The notes under the pieces are model-generated. The model was not told where the DNA came from and did no database searches. It was given only the letters and a program-made list of their open reading frames with translations. Source: Candidatus Obscuribacterales bacterium (GTDB lineage Bacteria > Cyanobacteriota > Vampirovibrionia > Obscuribacterales > Obscuribacteraceae). From it: a stretch of 64,000 nt of DNA. Shown piece by piece: positions 40,702-49,834 of the stretch. The DNA is taken from assembly GCA_020634035.1 (NCBI GenBank), contig JACKCM010000002.1, positions 682,001 through 746,000 of the forward strand, written 5' to 3'. Numbering within the stretch: the stretch's first letter is position 1; each line of letters starts with the position of its first letter. The position numbers and the translations under genes are program-made.

Positions 40702-43416
40702 CTACACTTTCAGATACTCTGCCACTTTTTCCCGACCGAAGCTGAGAGCCTCTTTCAGCTTCTCTGGCTGTTTACCGCCTGCTTGAGCAAGCTCCGGCCG
40801 TCCGCCGCCACCGCCGCCACAGATGGTGGCGACTTCTTTGACCAACTTGCCGGCGTTCAATCCATTACCGGATTTTGAAATCAGGGGCTTAGAGATAGCG
40901 CATACGAGCGAGACTTTGTCTGCAGCCAGGGGCGTGCCCAGGAGCACGATATAATCGTCTGCTTTTTCGGTGATATTAGAAGCCAGGGATTTGAGCGAAT
41001 CGGCGCTCACTCCCTCCAGCTCTGAAACAATCAGTTTCGTGCTTCCTAGATTCTCAGAAGCGGCAAGAAGATCGCCCAGTTTATTCATGGCGAGTTTATT
41101 CTCCAGCTCTTCGAGCTGTTTATCCTTGGCTTTCATCTGCTCTTGCAGGCGTTCTATCTGGGAGGACAGATCTTTCGGTGTCACTTTCAGCCGGTCGGTG
41201 GCCTGACCGAGATAGTCCATCTGTTTCTGGATATAGTCCCAGGCTCTCTCTCCTGAATAAGCTTCGACCCGTCTTACGCCTGAGGCGATACTGCCTTCGG
41301 AGACTATCTTAATAAGACCGATGTCTCCGGTATTGCCGGCATGGGTGCCCCCGCAGAACTCAAGACTGAAGTCTCCCATGCTCACAACTCTGACACGGTC
41401 ACCATATTTTTCGCCGAACATGGCTATCGCTCCGGTCTGTTTGGCTTCATCCAGGCTCATCACCCGGGTGTCCACCGGCGCGTTTTCTCTGACCCATAGA
41501 TTCATCATCGACTCTATGTCAGAGAGCTCTTCTCTGGTGGGCTGGCGCTCGAAACTGAAGTCGAAGCGCATGGCATTGGGACCTACCTGAGATCCGGCCT
41601 GGGCTACATGTTTGCCCAGACGTTCTCGCACCGCCGAATGAAATATATGGGCGGTGCTGTGGTGCAGAACGGTGGAGGCCCGGCGCAGAGCATCTACTGA
41701 GGTAGATACTTTAGAACCAAGGGCGATACTGCCGGATATGCCTTTGACCTTGTGAATGATCAAGCCTTCGTGCTTCTGGGTATCCAGCACTTTCAAGCTA
41801 CCCGAATCCGCTTCGAGCATACCTTGATCTCCAAGCTGTCCTCCGGATTCGGCATAGAACGGTGTTCTATTCAGTACCACATCGGCGTCTTCGCCTTCTT
41901 GCACGAACTCTGCCGGTTTACCTTCTTTGAGGATTGCCACCACTTCGGCTTCGCCGGTGGTGTCGTCATAGCCGGTAAACTCTGTTTCTCCGCTTTCGCG
42001 AAGCACGTCACCCAGAGCTTCTTCTCCGGTCATGACCACGCTGAATTTATTGACCGAAGAGACCTCTTCGTGTTCTTTTCTGGCCGCTTCGAAGCCTTTC
42101 ATATCGATGCCTAGATTGTGCTCTTCGGCAATCTCTTTGGTCAGCTCAACAGGAAAGCCATAGGTAGCATAGAGATTAAAAGCTTCTTTACCCGGAATCT
42201 CCCCGCCTTTACTCTCGGTAAGAAGCTGTTCGAGAATATGCATACCCCGGTCGATGGTCTTAGAGAAGCGCTCCTCTTCTTCTTTAATAGAGCGGGTGAC
42301 AATCTCTTCGTTCTCTTTGAGCTCCGGATAAGAGTCGCCATAGATTTCCAGAATCTTCGGAACAAGACCGAAGAGAAATGGTTTGTCTATGCCGAGCAAT
42401 CTGCCGAATCTAGCAGCCCTGCGGATGATGAAGCGCAGCACATAGCCCCTGCCCACATTGCTGGTTCTGACACCATCGGCGATTAAGAAGGTGACACAAC
42501 GGGCGTGATCGCAAATGATTTTGAGATAGCTGTCGTTCTTCTCATCCTGGGTTACAGGCAGTCCCTTGATGATACCGCCGTGGTATTTGACCGAAGCGAT
42601 CTTGCAGACCTCATCTAAAACAGGTTGAAGCAAGTCTGTCTCGAAGGTGTTGTGTTTACCCTGGAGAATCATCGCGGTGCGATCGAGTCCCATGCCGGTG
42701 TCGACGTTCTTTTTCTCGAGCGGTTTGAAATTGCCCTCTTCGTCTTTGAAGAGTTCCATAAAGACGAGGTTCCAGAATTCGACAAAACGGTCGTCGTCAT
42801 CGAGGTCTATGACATCGGGGTCGGCGTCTTTTTTCTTGCTGAATTCCGGACCGCGGTCATAGTAGATTTCGGAACAGGGACCACAGGGACCGGTGGGACC
42901 GGGCGGTCCCCAGAAATTGTCTTTCTTCGACATACGGAAGATGCGTTCTTTGGGAACTCCGACCACATCGTGCCAGAGCTTGAAAGCCTCTTCGTCAGCC
43001 GGTACATCGGCGTCTCCTTCGAAGATGGTGACGATTAATCTCTCTTTGTCGAGACCGAGATCCTCGGTGACGAACTCCCAGGACCAGGGGATGATCTCTT
43101 TCTTGAAGTAGTCACCGAAGCTGAAGTTGCCGAGCATTTCAAAAAAGCTGTGGTGTCTGGTGGTTCTACCGATATTCTCGATGTCGGAATCTTTGCCGCC
43201 GGCTCGGGCGCATTTCTGCACAGTGACAGCCCGGGGAGGACTGGTCGGTTTGGCGTTGCCAAGGAAGATCGGAACGAACTGGACCATACCCGCCGAAGTT
43301 AGAAGCAGGGTCGGGTTGTCCGGGATAAGGCTCGAACTGGGCAGGTGAAGATGCCCTTTCTTATCCTTGAAAAAGCTTACGAATTTGCTCCGAATTTCGG
43401 CTCCTGACAAAGTCAT
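40702..43416 (-). CDS. alaS: alanyl-tRNA synthetase
   Basis: Charges tRNA-Ala with alanine. The 904-residue length is full. The catalytic core shows 'RSKFVSFFKDKKGHLHLPSSSLIP' pattern, 'ENIGRTTRHHSFFEMLGNFSFGDYFK' and GPTGPCGPCSEIYYDRG. The editing domain has HHSTAHIFH (about 585) and CGGTHAGNTGDIG (about 690). A coiled coil follows, then the C-terminal DHHA1-like domain with 'VATICGGGGGGRPELAQAGG'. AGGAGG lies 5 bases before the ATG and forms a small inverted repeat with CTCC. It starts divergently from the NAD-kinase-like gene. Confidence 0.97.
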   Translation of the reverse strand: MTLSGAEIRSKFVSFFKDKKGHLHLPSSSLIPDNPTLLLTSAGMVQFVPIFLGNAKPTSPPRAVTVQKCARAGGKDSDIENIGRTTRHHSFFEMLGNFSFGDYFKKEIIPWSWEFVTEDLGLDKERLIVTIFEGDADVPADEEAFKLWHDVVGVPKERIFRMSKKDNFWGPPGPTGPCGPCSEIYYDRGPEFSKKKDADPDVIDLDDDDRFVEFWNLVFMELFKDEEGNFKPLEKKNVDTGMGLDRTAMILQGKHNTFETDLLQPVLDEVCKIASVKYHGGIIKGLPVTQDEKNDSYLKIICDHARCVTFLIADGVRTSNVGRGYVLRFIIRRAARFGRLLGIDKPFLFGLVPKILEIYGDSYPELKENEEIVTRSIKEEEERFSKTIDRGMHILEQLLTESKGGEIPGKEAFNLYATYGFPVELTKEIAEEHNLGIDMKGFEAARKEHEEVSSVNKFSVVMTGEEALGDVLRESGETEFTGYDDTTGEAEVVAILKEGKPAEFVQEGEDADVVLNRTPFYAESGGQLGDQGMLEADSGSLKVLDTQKHEGLIIHKVKGISGSIALGSKVSTSVDALRRASTVLHHSTAHIFHSAVRERLGKHVAQAGSQVGPNAMRFDFSFERQPTREELSDIESMMNLWVRENAPVDTRVMSLDEAKQTGAIAMFGEKYGDRVRVVSMGDFSLEFCGGTHAGNTGDIGLIKIVSEGSIASGVRRVEAYSGERAWDYIQKQMDYLGQATDRLKVTPKDLSSQIERLQEQMKAKDKQLEELENKLAMNKLGDLLAASENLGSTKLIVSELEGVSADSLKSLASNITEKADDYIVLLGTPLAADKVSLVCAISKPLISKSGNGLNAGKLVKEVATICGGGGGGRPELAQAGGKQPEKLKEALSFGREKVAEYLKV

Positions 43417-43595
43417 GGAGTCCTCCTTGTTTGTTGTTAACAGAGGGGATTTCTGAAGAATTCAGTATAACCCAAAAGAGAGCGCCCTATTTGCCCTTTT
43501 TGAGCGATGTGAACCGTTGCATAGTCCCCTGCTTCGTCTGGCATTTGAGACCTGATTCTGGTAGGCTTCGAAGTTTCAAAACGGGAGACCTGGAC

Positions 43596-44492
43596 TTGAA
43601 AGTTCAAAAAGTACTCGTTCTACACAAGAAAACCACTTACCAGATCCAGGCGGAAGAGTACCGCGAGTCGAGATTCCTCAAGCTTCTTCAAGAGAAGAGC
43701 AAGGTTGTCGAGCGTGTCGAGCTGGCTCATAACGAGCATATCGCCACGATGGAGGTGGTGGAAGCCGAGCTTTCGAAGCGAAACATAGACTATCGCATCA
43801 TCGCCCGCTCAGAGCTCGATCATTATATTCAGGACATCGATCTGATGATTTCGGTGGGCGGCGACGGTACTTTTCTCGATGCCTCCCATTCTCTCGATAA
43901 AGTTCCTTTGTTAGGAGTCAACTCTTCTCAATCATCGAGCTTCGGCCACTTCTGTCTTGCCAATCAGGACAATTTCGCTCCGCTATTAGATCAGATAATG
44001 GACGGCTCTCTTTCGTATGTGAATATTCTCAGGCTGCGTCTGGAATTGAACGGGGAGGTCCTGCCGCAACGGTCTTTGAACGAGATTCTGGTTGCTCATA
44101 CCAGCCCCGCCGCCACCAGTCGGTATTTTATGGAGCTGGAAGAGATCCATGAAGAGCACCGCTCTTCCGGCGTGTTGGTCGGATCGCCTGCCGGCTCAAC
44201 CGGTACACTGCGGTCCGCCGGTGCCAGGGTTCTGCCCATAGATTTTGACCAGTATCAATTCATGGTGCGCGAGCCTAATATGCGCCCCAGTGATAACTGG
44301 CAGCTTCTTCATGGTCTTGTCCCTAAATCCAAACCTCTGGTGATAACCTCCCAGATGCGCACCGGGGCGATTTTTGTCGATGGTCCTCATATCGTCTATC
44401 CATTTGCTCTGGGCGATCGCCTTACCGTCCATGCCGAGGGCAATGACTTGCTCGCCTTTGTCGACCGCAAAGTAAACGATATATTCTCCTGA
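43596..44492 (+). CDS. NAD(H) kinase, NADK3-like subfamily
   Basis: Adds phosphate from ATP to NAD or NADH to give NADP(H). The GGDGT motif (about residue 88) is in 'ISVGGDGTFLDASHSL', and the second motif is LNEILVAHTSPAATSR. The third, GSPAGSTGTLRSAGA, differs from the usual TPTGSTAYSLSAGG. In these points, and in 'SSGVLVG' and 'QYQFMVREP', it resembles the plant NADK3/NADH-kinase group as I recall it. Start: TTG 43596 with GGGAG 8 bases upstream, giving 298 residues. An ATG-type start at 43431 would reach back to the alaS start region and add 55 unlikely residues. It precedes a Ser/Thr kinase gene by 60 bases. Confidence 0.86.
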   Translation: MKVQKVLVLHKKTTYQIQAEEYRESRFLKLLQEKSKVVERVELAHNEHIATMEVVEAELSKRNIDYRIIARSELDHYIQDIDLMISVGGDGTFLDASHSLDKVPLLGVNSSQSSSFGHFCLANQDNFAPLLDQIMDGSLSYVNILRLRLELNGEVLPQRSLNEILVAHTSPAATSRYFMELEEIHEEHRSSGVLVGSPAGSTGTLRSAGARVLPIDFDQYQFMVREPNMRPSDNWQLLHGLVPKSKPLVITSQMRTGAIFVDGPHIVYPFALGDRLTVHAEGNDLLAFVDRKVNDIFS

Positions 44493-44552
44493 TTTTCTCA
44501 AGGGCGGGTATAAGATATCAGTACATGTATCTTCCTGACGGAACAAGATTCA

Positions 44553-46517
44553 GTGTCTGAGAAAGAAGTCGACAAAACGAAGAGCGATCTTTCCTTATTC
44601 GGAGAAGCCGATCCCCTGGTCGGTAAGATTGTCGAGGGAAAATGGCAGATTATAGACTTTCTCGGAGAAGGAAGTATCAGCACCGTTTATCTCGCCAAGG
44701 CGAGAGATTCTGGTAAACAGTGCATTCTCAAGCATATCCATAAGCACCTTACCGAAGGAATACGCAATCTCAAAAAGTTTCGCCAGCGTCTCAGTAATCT
44801 TGCCGTTTCTCTGAAGGGTAAGAACGTGCTCCAGTACCAGGAGATCTATGTCTCTGAGGACAAGCAAGTCTGGCTTGTGCTGGATAATGTCGATTTCGAG
44901 AGCCTGGAAGACCTTTTATCTAAGAGTGGACATATCGCCATTGAGAGAGCGGCCAGTCTCTTTAAGCAGGTCTGCAACGGGCTGGCCGAAGGAGAAGCCG
45001 CCGGCGTCCAGCACCGGGACCTCAAGCCCAGCAATATAATCATCATCAATGATGAGAAGTTCACCGATGACGTCAAATTAACCGACTTCGGTATAGCGCA
45101 GATTCTCACCGAAGAGACCGAGAGCAATTCCAGTTCGCAATACATCACCCATACCGGCAAAGTATTCGGATCGCCGCTTTATCTGAGCCCTGAACAATGT
45201 ACCGGCAAGAGACTCGACCAGAGATCCGATATCTACTCTCTCGGTTGTGTAATGTACGAGACCCTTATCGGAAAACCGCCCTTTGTAGGCAAGAACGTCC
45301 TCGAAACAGCCTACAAGCATATGAATGAAGCACCACGCGAGATAGAGCTGGAGGATGCTGACCCGAGGCTGGTATCGCGATTTCAGACCGTGATCTTCAA
45401 GTGTTTGAATAAATCTCCCGATGAAAGGTATCAGAGTATCGGACAGCTAAAAAGCGATCTCGAACTGCTCTTGCTTGCCAATGACGAGGAGTGGAGCACC
45501 ACAGCCAATGCCTTTCAAGTAACCGCTCCGATTTCAAGGCGTCGATTCGGGCTCTATCCGCTGTCTTCCGAATTCATTCTCTTCGGAGCTCTAACTCTTA
45601 TATTGACCGCGGTGCCGATTTTCTGGGTGACAACCAGTTTCGGGCACAGAGATAAAAAGTATCCGCCTTTGAATGAAAAGATGCTATGGGTGGTGCAAAA
45701 CAAAGCGGTGGATTCTGAGGTCGAAGGCTTCGAGCCCAGGAAACAAGCTGCTTTAGATGCGCTGGATTTCGTACGGGATGAACAGGGGGAGAAATCCGAA
45801 GAGTACGCCAATGCGCTCTCCAGCCTAGTGGAGCTTTTTGCCAATTCGGCCCACTGGAAAGAGGCCGAAGAGAAAACCCGGGAATTGCTCGAGGTTACGA
45901 AAACCGTCAAGGGTCAGTGGCCCCAGGCAGAGTCTTATCGTATCCTCGGCTATGTCTGTTTCATGCAGGGCAAACTGGACGAGTCCGAGAAAAACTGTCT
46001 GAAAGCCGTGTCGATGTCCGATGCCGAGACTCTGCCGACCGGCTCCAAGCTGCAGCCCTTGAGAGTTCTTGGCGACATTTACTCTCAGAGGGATGATCTC
46101 GAGAGCGCCCTCAAAATTTACGAAAAGCTCTACGGTATCACCGAAGGTATCAAAGAGAATCACCCGCCAATCTATCAAGATGCTTGCAGCAAGCTAGCAG
46201 ATATTTACAGTCGAATGGGCAATTATCCCGAAGCAGAGAAATACTATCGCCTTGGTCTGGACTGGTGGCGCAGCCATAACAAGGACGAATCTATATACGC
46301 CGCCAAGTCTCTTTATGGACTTGGTTCGGTTCTGGCTCTCCAGCGAAAGAACGATCAGGCGGAAGAGGCATTTAAAGAGGGCATACCCATTTGTCGTGCC
46401 ACCGCCGGGGCGAGGAGCTCTTTAATGGGAGCGATGCAGAAAAAATATCTAGAAGTTCTCTGGCACAACAAACCCTGGGAAGCGCTACGGTTGCAACTCT
46501 CCGAAGGGGCCAAATAA
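44553..46517 (+). CDS. Hanks-type Ser/Thr protein kinase with TM helix and outer TPR domain
   Basis: A 654-residue membrane kinase. Kinase domain about residues 30-310: GEGSISTVYLA, a CILKHI lysine, HRDLKPSN (about 154), LTDFG and SPLYLSPEQ, so it should be active. One TM helix lies at about 340-362 (FILFGALTLILTAVPIFWV). The outer part (about 410-645) is a KLC-type TPR array ('YPEAEKYYRLGLDWW', 'KNDQAEEAFKEGIPI'). This layout suggests that outer TPRs sense protein or peptide ligands. GTG start, weak SD. It is downstream of the NAD-kinase-like gene, probably in one operon. Confidence 0.9.
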   Translation: MSEKEVDKTKSDLSLFGEADPLVGKIVEGKWQIIDFLGEGSISTVYLAKARDSGKQCILKHIHKHLTEGIRNLKKFRQRLSNLAVSLKGKNVLQYQEIYVSEDKQVWLVLDNVDFESLEDLLSKSGHIAIERAASLFKQVCNGLAEGEAAGVQHRDLKPSNIIIINDEKFTDDVKLTDFGIAQILTEETESNSSSQYITHTGKVFGSPLYLSPEQCTGKRLDQRSDIYSLGCVMYETLIGKPPFVGKNVLETAYKHMNEAPREIELEDADPRLVSRFQTVIFKCLNKSPDERYQSIGQLKSDLELLLLANDEEWSTTANAFQVTAPISRRRFGLYPLSSEFILFGALTLILTAVPIFWVTTSFGHRDKKYPPLNEKMLWVVQNKAVDSEVEGFEPRKQAALDALDFVRDEQGEKSEEYANALSSLVELFANSAHWKEAEEKTRELLEVTKTVKGQWPQAESYRILGYVCFMQGKLDESEKNCLKAVSMSDAETLPTGSKLQPLRVLGDIYSQRDDLESALKIYEKLYGITEGIKENHPPIYQDACSKLADIYSRMGNYPEAEKYYRLGLDWWRSHNKDESIYAAKSLYGLGSVLALQRKNDQAEEAFKEGIPICRATAGARSSLMGAMQKKYLEVLWHNKPWEALRLQLSEGAK

Positions 46518-46523
46518 TATATT

Positions 46524-47867
46524 TCAACTTGCTTCGCTTCTCTTAAGATGTTGCAGATAGAAAACCGGGATTCCTAGAAGCACAATCACCGTCCCCCAGA
46601 ACGATTCATGGGGAAATTTCTGATAGGCGCTTACAGCAAGCAGAAAGGAAACCAGTGCTACTGTCACGGGTATCAGTGGATAGAGAGGTGATTTAAAGGA
46701 CTCTTCGCCGTGATCGGCAATGTGTTGTCTTCGGCGCAGCACGATTACGCACAGGGCGGTTAATCCGAAGAAAACCCAGACCGCCAGCCCGGTAAAGAAA
46801 AGAAGATTTTCGAACTTTCCGATTAAATAAATCAGCGCACAAGCCCAGATACCATTGAATAACGTCGCTCTCACAGGCGTCCCTGTTCTTGGGTCGACTC
46901 TGGAGAGAAACTTGAAGAAGACATTATCGTCGGCCATGGCATGGGCGATGCGGCTGCCGGTCAGAATCAGGGCATTGATTGCGCCGAAGCCGAAAAGTAC
47001 TACCAGCGACTCTAGGAATTTGGCACCGCCTTCTCCAAAAAGCACCCTGAAAAGATCGGTGGCGATAAGCTTGGAGGTTGCCACTGTGGCAAGTGGCAGG
47101 TGATAGAGATAGAGAAAGTTCATGCTCACATAGATGACTGTCACAGTGAGACAGGTGATGATCAGGGCGAAGGGGACTGATTTGTGTGCTTCTCTGGTTT
47201 CGCCTGCCAGAAAGACATTGTCGCGCCAGCCACCGTAGGTCCACAGAATAGGGACTAAAGAGGTCATCAAGGCAAACAAAAGTGCCCTGCCCCCGGTATC
47301 ACCGGTGTATTGCGAAAAGTTGGCGACACTGAAGTCGGAAGCCGGTGCGCGCCATACGGATAATCCGGCAATAAATATCAGAGCAAGGGCCAGTAACTTC
47401 GCCAGGGTGAAGATATTCTGAAGTCGGCTGCCTGTCTTCAGTCCGAATAAATTGGTTATGGTCAGCACAATTACTATCGCCACTGCAAGAGGTTTGATCG
47501 GGGAATCTCCCATGTTGAACAGGGAGCAACAGTATTCGCCGAACATGAGGGCGATGGCTGCCACCGATCCGGTTCTGGTGATCAAAAGTTCCGACCAGGC
47601 AAATATGAACGCAAGCGCTTTGCCGTAGCACTCTCTCAAATAAACATAGTCACCACCGGAAGATGGATATATGGATGAGAGTTCGGCATAGCAAAGCGCC
47701 CCGATAAAAGAGAAGATGCCGCCAAGCAGCCAGACCAGAAGTATCCACAAAGGAGAGCCGAGGTAGCCGGCGACCTCAGATGGGACTCGAAAGATTCCGA
47801 CACCGATTACGATACCGATGCTGATCGCCACTGAGTCCCAGCGGCCCAGAATTTTGTGCGCGGACAT
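46524..47867 (-). CDS. APC-superfamily amino-acid permease (LAT-like)
   Basis: A 447-residue inner-membrane transporter with about twelve hydrophobic helices. The first helix carries 'IGIVIGVGIFRVPSEVAGYLG' (pattern GxGIF..P), the APC substrate-binding break. 'SFIGALCYAELSSIYPSSGGDYVYL' (AELss..P.sGGdYvYl) is typical of the LAT branch (heterodimeric exchangers and their bacterial kin). It probably moves neutral amino acids by exchange or proton symport; the substrate is not evident. Its end is 6 bases from the converging kinase gene. Confidence 0.9.
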   Translation of the reverse strand: MSAHKILGRWDSVAISIGIVIGVGIFRVPSEVAGYLGSPLWILLVWLLGGIFSFIGALCYAELSSIYPSSGGDYVYLRECYGKALAFIFAWSELLITRTGSVAAIALMFGEYCCSLFNMGDSPIKPLAVAIVIVLTITNLFGLKTGSRLQNIFTLAKLLALALIFIAGLSVWRAPASDFSVANFSQYTGDTGGRALLFALMTSLVPILWTYGGWRDNVFLAGETREAHKSVPFALIITCLTVTVIYVSMNFLYLYHLPLATVATSKLIATDLFRVLFGEGGAKFLESLVVLFGFGAINALILTGSRIAHAMADDNVFFKFLSRVDPRTGTPVRATLFNGIWACALIYLIGKFENLLFFTGLAVWVFFGLTALCVIVLRRRQHIADHGEESFKSPLYPLIPVTVALVSFLLAVSAYQKFPHESFWGTVIVLLGIPVFYLQHLKRSEAS

Positions 47868-47887
47868 GCTTGATCTGACGATTGAAC

Positions 47888-48955
47888 TTAGCCGCCAGCC
47901 AGGCTACTCATCGCTTTCTTAGCCAGTTTGTGGTCGGGCATTACTTTTAATACCGCCTCGTACTGAACCTTGGCTTCGTCTTTGCGTCCGGTGCTCTGTA
48001 GAAACTTGCCATATTCAACTAAAGCCATCGGATCGAGCGGTTTTGATTCAATCGCCTTTTTATATTCTTTCTCGGCTCCTTTAGTGTCGCCGGATTTCGC
48101 CATGGAGGCAGCCATCAGATAACGAGCCCGAGAATATGTAGGATAGGCCTTGAGGGCTTTCTTCTGCTCTTCTATGGCTTCTTTGTACTTGCCCTGTTTC
48201 TGATACATCCAGCCAAGTCCGGAATGGGCAAGAGGATGTTTCGGTGCCATCTTCAACACTTCTTGATAGCCGGCAATAGCCTTGTCTACTTCGTTGGCGT
48301 CGGCATAGACGTTAGCCAGGGTCAGACGGGTGACCGGACTCTTCGGAGAAAGCTCAACGGCCTTCTCGGCAGATGCACAGGCGTTTTTGAAATCGCCTTT
48401 AGAGCCCCACATAATGGCCAGGTTGTTATGGGGCAGGGCGCTGTCTTTTTTGAGTTCAGCGGCCTTTTGATAGGCTTTGATGGCGCCGTCGATATTGTCC
48501 AATCTGGAATAGGCAAGACCGAGGTCCATGTGACCTTTAAAAGTATCGGGCTTCAGTTCTACCGCTTTTTCGAATTCGGCAGCGGCTTCTTTCATACGCT
48601 TGGTGTTGGCGTAGATCTGACCGAGAATGATATGAGGAAAGTAGAATTTCGGATCCAGCTTTATAGACTGTTTGCATTCTAAAATGGCGGTCTCATAGTC
48701 TTCCTGGGCGGCGAGAGTGCTGGCCAGTCTCACATGAGCCTTTGCATCATTGGGCTCCAGACGAATCACTTCGCGAAACTCTGCGGCGGCTTCTTTCAGC
48801 TTTCTTTTCATGAAGAGTTCATTGGCTTTCTGCATATGCTGCTCGGCTTCGGTTCCACCGGCAACTGCCGGCTGGAGGGCGGTTACTCCCATAATCGCCG
48901 CCAGTGAAAGACCGGTGACGATGTATTTGCCATGACTCATCTTTGAATATTTCAT
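47888..48955 (-). CDS. exported TPR protein
   Basis: A 355-residue exported protein. Signal about residues 10-32 (ending PAVAG). It then consists of about nine canonical 34-residue TPRs from residue 36 to the end ('AAAEFREVIRLEPNDAKAHVRL', 'AIKAYQKAAELKKDSALPHNNL' patterns). Nearly nothing else is present, so it must act as a protein-binding scaffold in the periplasm. It lies 20 bases upstream of the permease gene on the same strand and 38 bases after deoC. Confidence 0.85.
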   Translation of the reverse strand: MKYSKMSHGKYIVTGLSLAAIMGVTALQPAVAGGTEAEQHMQKANELFMKRKLKEAAAEFREVIRLEPNDAKAHVRLASTLAAQEDYETAILECKQSIKLDPKFYFPHIILGQIYANTKRMKEAAAEFEKAVELKPDTFKGHMDLGLAYSRLDNIDGAIKAYQKAAELKKDSALPHNNLAIMWGSKGDFKNACASAEKAVELSPKSPVTRLTLANVYADANEVDKAIAGYQEVLKMAPKHPLAHSGLGWMYQKQGKYKEAIEEQKKALKAYPTYSRARYLMAASMAKSGDTKGAEKEYKKAIESKPLDPMALVEYGKFLQSTGRKDEAKVQYEAVLKVMPDHKLAKKAMSSLAGG

Positions 48956-48993
48956 TGAAACGCTCCGATTTTTTTGGAATGTAAATAAGGGGG

Positions 48994-49677
48994 TTAGTAG
49001 GAAGCACCTGCGGTGGTGCCCCGAATAATTGCGACACCGGCGGAAGTGCCAAGTCTGGTGGCTCCTGCTTTGACCAGGGCGAGTGCTTTTTCGGCATCTC
49101 TTATACCGGCGCTCGCTTTGATCTCTAGCTTGTGGTTGCCTATGGTTTTCTTCATCAAGGTGATATCTTCCACCGTCGCGCCCTTTCCGTCTTTAACGAA
49201 TCCGGTAGAGGTCTTGACCATGAAAGCTCCGGCTTTTATGCAGGCTTCTGTGGCTGCTATCTTCTCTTCATCGGTCAAAAGATCGCATTCGATAATCACC
49301 TTCACAGGCACTTCTCCATTGCCTGCAACTTTAACCACTTCTTTGATCTCTTCGGTTACATAGTCAATGTCTCCTGCCTTCAAAGCGCCTACATTGATGA
49401 CCATGTCAATCTCGTGGGCTCCGTCCTTGATGGCACGACGGGTCTCTTCCACTTTTGTTTCCATCAAATTCTGCCCCAGGGGGAATCCGATTACGGTAGC
49501 CACTCTCACTTTCGATGTGCGCAGTTCTTTGACAGACTGGCCGACATAAAAAGGATTGACACAAACAGCGTAGAAAGAATTCTCTTTTGCTTCTTTGCAG
49601 AGATGCGAAATCTGATCAGGAGTCGCGTTGGGACTGAGAAGCGTATGATCGATATATTTTGCGAGGTCGTTTGACAC
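48994..49677 (-). CDS. deoC: deoxyribose-phosphate aldolase
   Basis: Cleaves 2-deoxyribose-5-phosphate to glyceraldehyde-3-phosphate and acetaldehyde in deoxynucleoside salvage. At 227 residues it is the short DeoC form. Marks: KYIDHTLLSPNAT, 'VCVNPFYV', 'VATVIGFPLGQNLMETKVEE', the Schiff-base lysine in 'AFMVKTSTGFV' and the second lysine in LEIKASAGIRD, then 'RLGTSAGVAI'. GTG start with GGGAG about 8 bases upstream. A TTGACA/TATACT pair upstream (49782-49808) is a possible own promoter. Confidence 0.95.
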   Translation of the reverse strand: MSNDLAKYIDHTLLSPNATPDQISHLCKEAKENSFYAVCVNPFYVGQSVKELRTSKVRVATVIGFPLGQNLMETKVEETRRAIKDGAHEIDMVINVGALKAGDIDYVTEEIKEVVKVAGNGEVPVKVIIECDLLTDEEKIAATEACIKAGAFMVKTSTGFVKDGKGATVEDITLMKKTIGNHKLEIKASAGIRDAEKALALVKAGATRLGTSAGVAIIRGTTAGASY

Positions 49678-49781
49678 GATGAATCTCCCAGGCGATTGAC
49701 AGGGGCGTTTTCTTCAGGACGCGATGAGCGCGCCGCAGCCATTATATACGGTCTGAGCCCTGATCCCGGTCTTGTGATCGA

Positions 49782-49808
49782 AGTATAAGAGTTGAGCCGG
49801 CTTGTCAA
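49782..49808 (-). promoter_or_regulatory. candidate promoter between carB and deoC
   Basis: On the minus strand perfect TTGACA (49803-49808) and TATACT (49782-49787) are separated by only 15 bases, which is short. It would serve deoC about 100 bases downstream. Confidence 0.35.
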
Positions 49809-49834
49809 GCCCTTTTAAGGCAAGATTGGCAACC

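Noticed and set aside
43431..43595. 55-residue N-terminal extension of the NAD-kinase-like protein
   Set aside because: No SD near 43431, whereas TTG 43596 has GGGAG at good spacing and gives the family's usual length.
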